From a bacterium (lineage in GTDB: Bacteria > Krumholzibacteriota > Krumholzibacteriia > JACNKJ01), in NCBI GenBank assembly GCA_016873475.1, contig VGXI01000006.1, positions 1-47,231 on the forward strand: a stretch of 47,231 nucleotides of DNA, read 5' to 3'. Position 1 is the stretch's first letter. The number at the start of each line of letters is the position of its first letter. Below the pieces are notes generated by a model. That model had not been told where the DNA came from, made no database searches, and saw only the letters and a program-made list of their open reading frames with translations. Below, one piece after another: positions 44,301 to 47,231 of this stretch. Made by a program: the position numbers and the translations under genes.

Positions 44301-45574
44301 CGGTGGGACTCGGCGAGAGCGCATCGCTCATCTTCAGCATGATCGCGCTCCTGATGATCCTCGCCCTGCTGCTGGGCAGCTTCCTGGCCGGGCGGGTCTT
44401 CCTGCCCGTTCGCCGCCTGCAGCTCGCCGTGCGGCGACTGAGCGCCGGCGACCTGGCGGCGCGCCTGCCCGCCGGGGGCGCCGACGAGATCGGCGAGCTG
44501 ATGACGAGCTTTAACCGCATGGCCGAGGGGCTCCAGGCCACGCGGAGCGAGCTTGAGCAGCGCCGGCGCTTCCTGGAGAGCGTGCTCGAGAACGTCGCCA
44601 GCGGCGTGCTCGCCCTCGACGGGGCCGGCCGCCTCGTCTCGGCCAATGCCGCCGCGCGGCGCCTGCTCGCGCTGGAGGACGAGCGGCTCGAGGGCCTGTC
44701 GCTCGCGGCGTTGGCCGCGCTCGCGCCCGCCGCGGACGGCCTCGACCGCGGCGCGCTCTTTCGGCATCTCGCCGCGCACCCGGGGGGCCTGCGCGGGCTG
44801 GCCTGCGAGCTGCGCCTGCAGGCCGCCGAAGGCGCGCGCACGCTGCGCCTGGCCGACGCCGATCCGACCGGCGAGCGCGTGGTGGTCTTCACGGACGTCA
44901 GCGAGCTGATCCGCAGCCAGAAGCTCGCCGCCTGGAGCGAGATGGCCCGCCAGGTGGCGCACGAGATCAAGAACCCGCTCACGCCGATCAAGCTCTCCGC
45001 GCAGATGATGGAGCGCGCCTGGCGCGATCGGCGCGAGGACTTCGACGGCATTCTCGGCGAGAGCCTGGCCAGCATCGACGAACAGGTGGAGATCTTGAGA
45101 AGGATCGCCCAAGAGTTCAGTCAGTTCGGACGCCGCGCCGAGTTGAGTCTGGAACCCGTGGACCTGGGCGGCCTGCTCGCGGAGATCCTCGCGCCCTACC
45201 GCGACACCCTGCAGGTGGACTGGCAAGGACCGACGGCGCTCACCGTGCGCGCCGACCGCGAGGCTCTGCGCAAGGTGCTGCTCAACCTGGTCGAGAACGC
45301 GCGGGAGGCCATGGAAGGAGCGGGCCGGCTCGAGGTCGCCCTCGCCGGCGATTCCGAAGGCGGTGGCGAACTCGCGCTGCGCGATCACGGCAGCGGCATT
45401 CCCGAGGAGGCGCTCGGCCGCCTCTTCGAGCCCTACTTCAGCACGAAGACCCGAGGGACCGGCCTCGGGCTCGCGATCAGCGCGCAGCTGGTCGAGGAGA
45501 TGGGCGGCCGCCTGCGCCTGGAAAACCACCCGGGCGGCGGGGCTGTCGCCAGGCTCGCGCTGCCACCCGCCTGA
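41339..45574 (+). CDS. giant polytopic NtrY-like sensor histidine kinase
   Basis: The protein has 1411 residues. The N-terminal part starts with a signal-like helix and a 220-residue extracytoplasmic stretch. About nine membrane helices follow in the next 500 residues, in two blocks (about 240-535 and 685-752). After an extracytoplasmic domain of about 240 residues (Cache-like) come a last helix (about 998-1017) and a HAMP domain (about 1019-1068). A PAS-like domain (about 1080-1180) and the kinase core complete it. H1208 lies in VAHEIKNPLTPIKLSAQ, the NtrY-type H-box. The N-, G1- and G2-type boxes (NLVENAREAM, DHGSGIPEEAL, GTGLGLAI) are intact. No response regulator is in the window. GTG 41339 overlaps the preceding gene by 10 bp. 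Confidence 0.88.
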   Translation: MPLSRRHWGRALLVTLLLAGRSAAAQTEAWTRHSESALAAAGEALTAQIDLALAGLAKRGERLSQAAPAALPDAASAFAFLERSLGPAPTLAGLPLGVQLLRGDEPLAWLGHPIPPDEERATAGPALGSFGVYRFLSLRGPLGGTGLDWLLDLPLAPRLPGGGGGLPTLLAAPAGLDLRVLPPESPPASAPGAPGWRSGPSESPGSLQGPLQRWTLSAGGRELLEIQLQAPAAPSFARATAAARRAWLGLVAALLIVAVGLILRWRGRRLRPGGLDLPLRALFLSLWVLALRLVLRWGELPALWLGGRFWSARDFALDVPGGVFASPGEFLISALAALLLLVLVLRPYLRPEAEREGDEPARTSADGAGPLAQAFALLAPLAGVLAAWRFAAWVYANTAPALLGAEGLSSLRLVGFDVALFLAEVFLLCLFLVPAHFAWRRLPERRLLRLGGGLLLVLAVGALAGLAVALTLALILPVAWGFRRAAARLTGLLAHAVLVILAATLLIEGAQETARRELRADLAVRGAGAAAGRESLWLPQQVEETLLGLGREPGLRRDLPRGRGGDAWLALAAWQSADLDALGERGALELYDARGRLRSRYQRGIELAEPPRRPSLSGERADLSLSVQPGVTVVGADSLRFVEGELALVAPDGRPLGWVMLRLREGWPADAALLAPASTAQRLLAGAQRLFLHLLLLLVLVGLDLAFSRVEPVRRRLPSLLGPHGLGFQHKLLFYFLIVAMLPVLLTGLLASRQLRAEQDGASLRTSLERVRAAQRSLENRVRQEARDLAASEYVRNFIVPDFPTTVRDIGSLEHNRLMIFNGAGELLLDESLRNWQPAQVDSFLAVVPPGRVVYEREGRRVHAGILLPMEIWHRERRIAFTVYYRLQVDASLLDGLGEVVGGGLNLYSAGSLLYADRPELFGLGYQSPMLDPATVRALADGRAGARQDLAHAGGLRLGRATLPLADARDRPLALLSSVEVAGLAGPAVGLGESASLIFSMIALLMILALLLGSFLAGRVFLPVRRLQLAVRRLSAGDLAARLPAGGADEIGELMTSFNRMAEGLQATRSELEQRRRFLESVLENVASGVLALDGAGRLVSANAAARRLLALEDERLEGLSLAALAALAPAADGLDRGALFRHLAAHPGGLRGLACELRLQAAEGARTLRLADADPTGERVVVFTDVSELIRSQKLAAWSEMARQVAHEIKNPLTPIKLSAQMMERAWRDRREDFDGILGESLASIDEQVEILRRIAQEFSQFGRRAELSLEPVDLGGLLAEILAPYRDTLQVDWQGPTALTVRADREALRKVLLNLVENAREAMEGAGRLEVALAGDSEGGGELALRDHGSGIPEEALGRLFEPYFSTKTRGTGLGLAISAQLVEEMGGRLRLENHPGGGAVARLALPPA

Positions 45575-45646
45575 TCGTCTGGCGGCGCGAGCGGTCGTGC
45601 GCTATCATCGGGCTGACCACTGAGAACCTCAGCCGGGAGGGACGGC

Positions 45647-46018
45647 GTGCAGTTCATCCTGCGCCTTCTGATCACGGCCTGCACGATCTTCGGCGTTGCC
45701 TACCTGTCCGAGGGCCGGCTCGTCGCCGTCGACAGCTTCTGGCCGACGGCGGTGCTCGCCGCGCTCGTGCTGGGCCTGGCCAACGCGGTCGTCAAGCCCG
45801 TCGTCAAGTTGCTGACGCTGCCGATCACCTGTCTCACGCTCGGGCTCTTCCTGCTGGTGATCAATGCCGGCATGCTCTACCTGGTCGACTGGGTCGTGCC
45901 TGGCTTTCGGACCGTGGGCTTCCTGCCGACCGTGCTGGCCTCGCTGGTGATCGCGTTCATCAGCGGCATCGGCGGCAAGCTCGTCGACCGCGATGACAAG
46001 CGACGCGATCGCGACTAG
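45647..46018 (+). CDS. phage-holin-family (PF04020-like) small membrane protein
   Basis: The protein has 123 residues with four hydrophobic helices (about 3-20, 28-50, 57-80 and 88-108) and a charged tail ending RDDKRRDRD. The ANAVVKPVVKLLTLPITCLTLGLFLLVINAGMLYL segment (about 45-80) is the hallmark of the PF04020 four-helix family, widespread in bacteria and of unknown role. The GTG start has GGGAGG 6 bp upstream. It is 72 bp behind the kinase gene and 35 bp before the next one; a TATCAT (45603-45608) could be a -10 box. Confidence 0.8.
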   Translation: MQFILRLLITACTIFGVAYLSEGRLVAVDSFWPTAVLAALVLGLANAVVKPVVKLLTLPITCLTLGLFLLVINAGMLYLVDWVVPGFRTVGFLPTVLASLVIAFISGIGGKLVDRDDKRRDRD

Positions 46019-46053
46019 AGCGGCGGCCGGTCCGCCGGCCGCACTGGGGGGGC

Positions 46054-46479
46054 ATGAATCCGGTCCTCGCGACAGTTCTCGGGAGCCTCGCCGGCGCCGC
46101 CGTCCTGGTGGCCGCGGCGCTGCTGGTGCGGGTGCTGCTGCAGCTCCAGGCGCTGATCCGGCGCCTCGAGCGCAGCGCCGAGTACATCGAGGCGCGACAG
46201 CCGCAGGTCGATCGCCTTCTGGACGGACTGGAAGCGGAGCTTGCCGAGTTGCGCGGCGTCACCGAGAAGGCGAACCGCATTGCGAGCACCGTCGACGGCG
46301 TGACCGGCGAGCTGGGCGCCGCGCTGCAGCCGGCCGTCCGTCAGGTCGGCAATCTCGCCCAAGGACTGCGCGCCCTGCGCGCGGCGAGCGACAAGGCCCT
46401 CGGCCAGGGCAAGGATGCTCTCGCCAAGGCGGCCGCCGAGGCGCGCGACGCCTTCCGCCGCGAGCAGGACCGGGGGTAG
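46054..46479 (+). CDS. DUF948-like membrane-anchored coiled-coil protein
   Basis: The protein has 141 residues. A single N-terminal membrane helix (about 6-28) is followed by a long, regular alpha-helix with heptad-like Leu/Ile spacing (LQLQALIRRLERSAEYIEAR, VDRLLDGLEAELAELRGVTEKANRIASTVDGV). The end is Ala/Lys-rich and could wrap as an amphipathic helix. This matches the DUF948 type of small envelope protein. The gene lies in the run of small membrane-protein genes after the kinase. Function is unknown. Confidence 0.65.
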   Translation: MNPVLATVLGSLAGAAVLVAAALLVRVLLQLQALIRRLERSAEYIEARQPQVDRLLDGLEAELAELRGVTEKANRIASTVDGVTGELGAALQPAVRQVGNLAQGLRALRAASDKALGQGKDALAKAAAEARDAFRREQDRG

Positions 46480-46519
46480 TCGTCACGCGGCCCTCTCGCC
46501 ACTCGCGCCGCGCGCATGC

Positions 46520-46525
46520 TACACT
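46520..46525 (+). promoter_or_regulatory. possible -10 box directly before the 59-residue gene
   Basis: TACACT (46520-46525) ends 7 bp before ATG 46533. No good -35 is seen at the correct distance. GGAG (46526-46529) just before the ATG could instead serve as a ribosome site. Confidence 0.3.
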
Positions 46526-46532
46526 GGAGATC

Positions 46533-46712
46533 ATGGCCAGCAACGACAGCGGGAATCTCGTCGTCGTCGACCTGGGCTACAACGAGGTACCCTGCGAGCC
46601 AGGGCACTGGTTCACCTTCAACTGCACCGGCAGTCTCCCCGGCGGTTGCGACTGCATGTACTCCAACGCCGTCGAGGACGCCACCTGGGGTCAGATCAAG
46701 GCGCTGTACTGA
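46533..46712 (+). CDS. 59-residue Cys-rich protein of unknown function
   Basis: The protein has 59 residues and no signal peptide. Four cysteines in a 21-residue span follow the pattern C-x9-C-x8-C-x-C (EVPCEPGHWFTFNCTGSLPGGCDCMY), with a His close to the first. This suggests a small metal-binding or disulphide-bound knob. The ATG is preceded by GGAG after 3 bp and a possible -10. The codon use is like that of its neighbours, and a strong hairpin follows its stop, supporting a real gene. I do not recognise a family. A non-coding alternative cannot be excluded at this length. Confidence 0.5.
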   Translation: MASNDSGNLVVVDLGYNEVPCEPGHWFTFNCTGSLPGGCDCMYSNAVEDATWGQIKALY

Positions 46713-46731
46713 GACACCCCGCAGCTTACGA

Positions 46732-46767
46732 GCGAACGCCCGTCGGCTCCCGCCGGCGGGCGTTTGC
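46732..46767. terminator. long hairpin, possible bidirectional terminator
   Basis: A 16-bp stem (46732-46747 with 46752-46767, including two G-U pairs in the plus-strand RNA) with a 4-nt TCCC loop stands between two convergent genes, 20 bp past one stop and 26 bp from the other. U-runs are weak on both sides. Confidence 0.6.
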
Positions 46768-46792
46768 GTTGTGCGCCAGCTTGCTGTGCAGA

Positions 46793-47038
46793 CTAGTCCG
46801 GAGAGGGTGGCAGAAGCGCCGCCAAGATGCGCTCGCGCTGGGCGGGGTCCGGGAAGTCATGGCCGTAGAAACGCAGGAAGAGCGCACGGCGCGGCTCCTC
46901 GCCGGGCGGGAGGCCGGCGAGCACGAGTGCGCGCGCCGTGTCGAAGAGACTGCTCGCCATGCGCAGGCGCTCCTCGGGGGTCAGCGCCATGATTTGGCGC
47001 CGGTAGATTTCCTGGACGTGGCGAGGCGTGTCGTCCAT
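46793..47038 (-). CDS. small helical protein, partner of the nucleotidyltransferase-like gene
   Basis: The protein has 81 residues. The sequence EIYRRQIMALTPEERLRMASSLFDTARALVLAGLP is followed by RALFLRFYGHDFPDPAQRERILAAL. This is the pattern of a small conserved family (LRM-x-x-S-x-FD-x-A-x-x-LV ... LFLRFYG-x-x-F) typically encoded next to a nucleotidyltransferase-type protein. ATG 47038 is chosen because the upstream gene ends 1 bp before it (TGAGATG); longer readings lack family similarity. The pair may be a toxin-antitoxin-like unit, which is inference from gene order only. Confidence 0.65.
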   Translation of the reverse strand: MDDTPRHVQEIYRRQIMALTPEERLRMASSLFDTARALVLAGLPPGEEPRRALFLRFYGHDFPDPAQRERILAALLPPSPD

Positions 47039-47039
47039 C

Positions 47040-47231
47040 TCAACCCCGCAGGTGCTCGAGATCCGCGAGCACACCAAGGTCGGCGGCCCACTGGCGCAGG
47101 TACGCCCAATCGAGTTCGGGCTGGGACGCCAGGATCTGCTCAATGTCCCTGAGTTGCAGCTCTGATCGCGAGTCGCGCCGCCAGCAGAGCTTCGAGAGCA
47201 ACAAGTCCTCGGGGGCTACGACGGAGTAAGA
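47040..47231 (-). CDS. nucleotidyltransferase-like protein, C-terminal end (partial)
   Basis: The gene enters from the right edge. The last 63 residues read SYSVVAPEDLLLSKLCWRR, then a region with LQLRDIEQILASQPELDWAYLRQWAADLG, ending at TGA (47042-47040). The A-PED-x-x-L-x-KL strand and the final D-x-x-YLR-x-WA-x-x-LG helix recur in a family of nucleotidyltransferase-fold proteins (DUF6036/AbiEii-like) found with the small partner encoded next. The catalytic part is outside the window, so activity cannot be judged. Confidence 0.5.
   Translation of the reverse strand, partial: SYSVVAPEDLLLSKLCWRRDSRSELQLRDIEQILASQPELDWAYLRQWAADLGVLADLEHLRG

Noticed and set aside
40972-45529. Long overlapping frames (plus-strand 40972-44514 and minus-strand 41618-45529) over the histidine kinase
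   Set aside because: They lack signal, membrane or catalytic patterns, while the kinase frame contains an intact H-box and ATP-binding boxes.

Overview
This is a very GC-rich bacterial chromosome segment. Nearly every gene uses G/C-ending codons, GTG starts are common, and long spurious antisense ORFs are frequent. The host is a diderm: it encodes SurA-type chaperones, an outer-membrane-type beta-barrel ending in Phe, several lipoproteins and SecDF. The large FG-GAP protein ends in an NPFNP / FlgD-Ig-like tail of the kind used by the Fibrobacteres-Chlorobi-Bacteroidetes side of the tree. BatA-type VWA proteins and duplicated parvulin cassettes behind mfd fit the same group. My best guess is a candidate-phylum organism such as Eisenbacteria or a relative. 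That is inference from gene style, and no rRNA is present to confirm it. No tRNA, rRNA, CRISPR array, insertion sequence or prophage is visible.

Layout, part 1 (1-8.6 kb). The window opens with the 3' end of an SRPBCC/AHSA1-type gene. An arsenic cluster follows: arsR (Cys-rich tail), arsM, and a RidA-like domain fused to an ArsN2-type acetyltransferase. Next come a secreted prolyl oligopeptidase, a TetR-family regulator under a strong promoter with two palindromes, a BatA/VWA membrane protein with a small two-helix partner, and, on the minus strand, a wrecked Na+-dependent (NSS-type) transporter.

Layout, part 2 (8.7-17 kb). A tight run encodes an ECF sigma factor, a ZAS-type membrane anti-sigma factor, and a secreted, membrane-anchored TPR-CHAT (caspase-like) protein. 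Fifty-four bases further on is a giant FG-GAP propeller protein. A perfect 112-bp tandem duplication breaks the frame of the propeller gene, and a hairpin covers its ribosome binding site. A terminator, a second long hairpin and a good promoter separate this block from mfd.

Layout, part 3 (17-36.9 kb). mfd is followed by three parvulin-type foldases (two lipoproteins and a SurA) and an S4 RNA-binding protein. Then come a divergent CPA2 antiporter with a long Arg/Gly-rich tail and a DTGSGD-repeat DUF4097 protein. A housekeeping cluster follows: V4R-like protein, holB, tatD, rsmA, an outer-membrane barrel, two small lipoproteins and a YibQ-like polysaccharide deacetylase.

Layout, part 4 (36.9-47.2 kb). 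An exported protein of unknown function precedes secD-secF and a clear terminator. After that are a small exported protein and a giant polytopic NtrY-like histidine kinase with no response regulator beside it, two small membrane proteins, and a 59-residue Cys-rich protein. On the minus strand at the end is a two-gene unit resembling a nucleotidyltransferase-like protein with its small helical partner.

Much of the window concerns the cell envelope: export (SecDF), folding (three parvulins), outer-membrane or secreted cargo, and envelope signalling (ECF/anti-sigma/CHAT, histidine kinase). The most interesting candidates are the sigma/anti-sigma/CHAT/FG-GAP block, the 112-bp frame-shifting duplication, the RidA-ArsN2 fusion and the giant orphan kinase.
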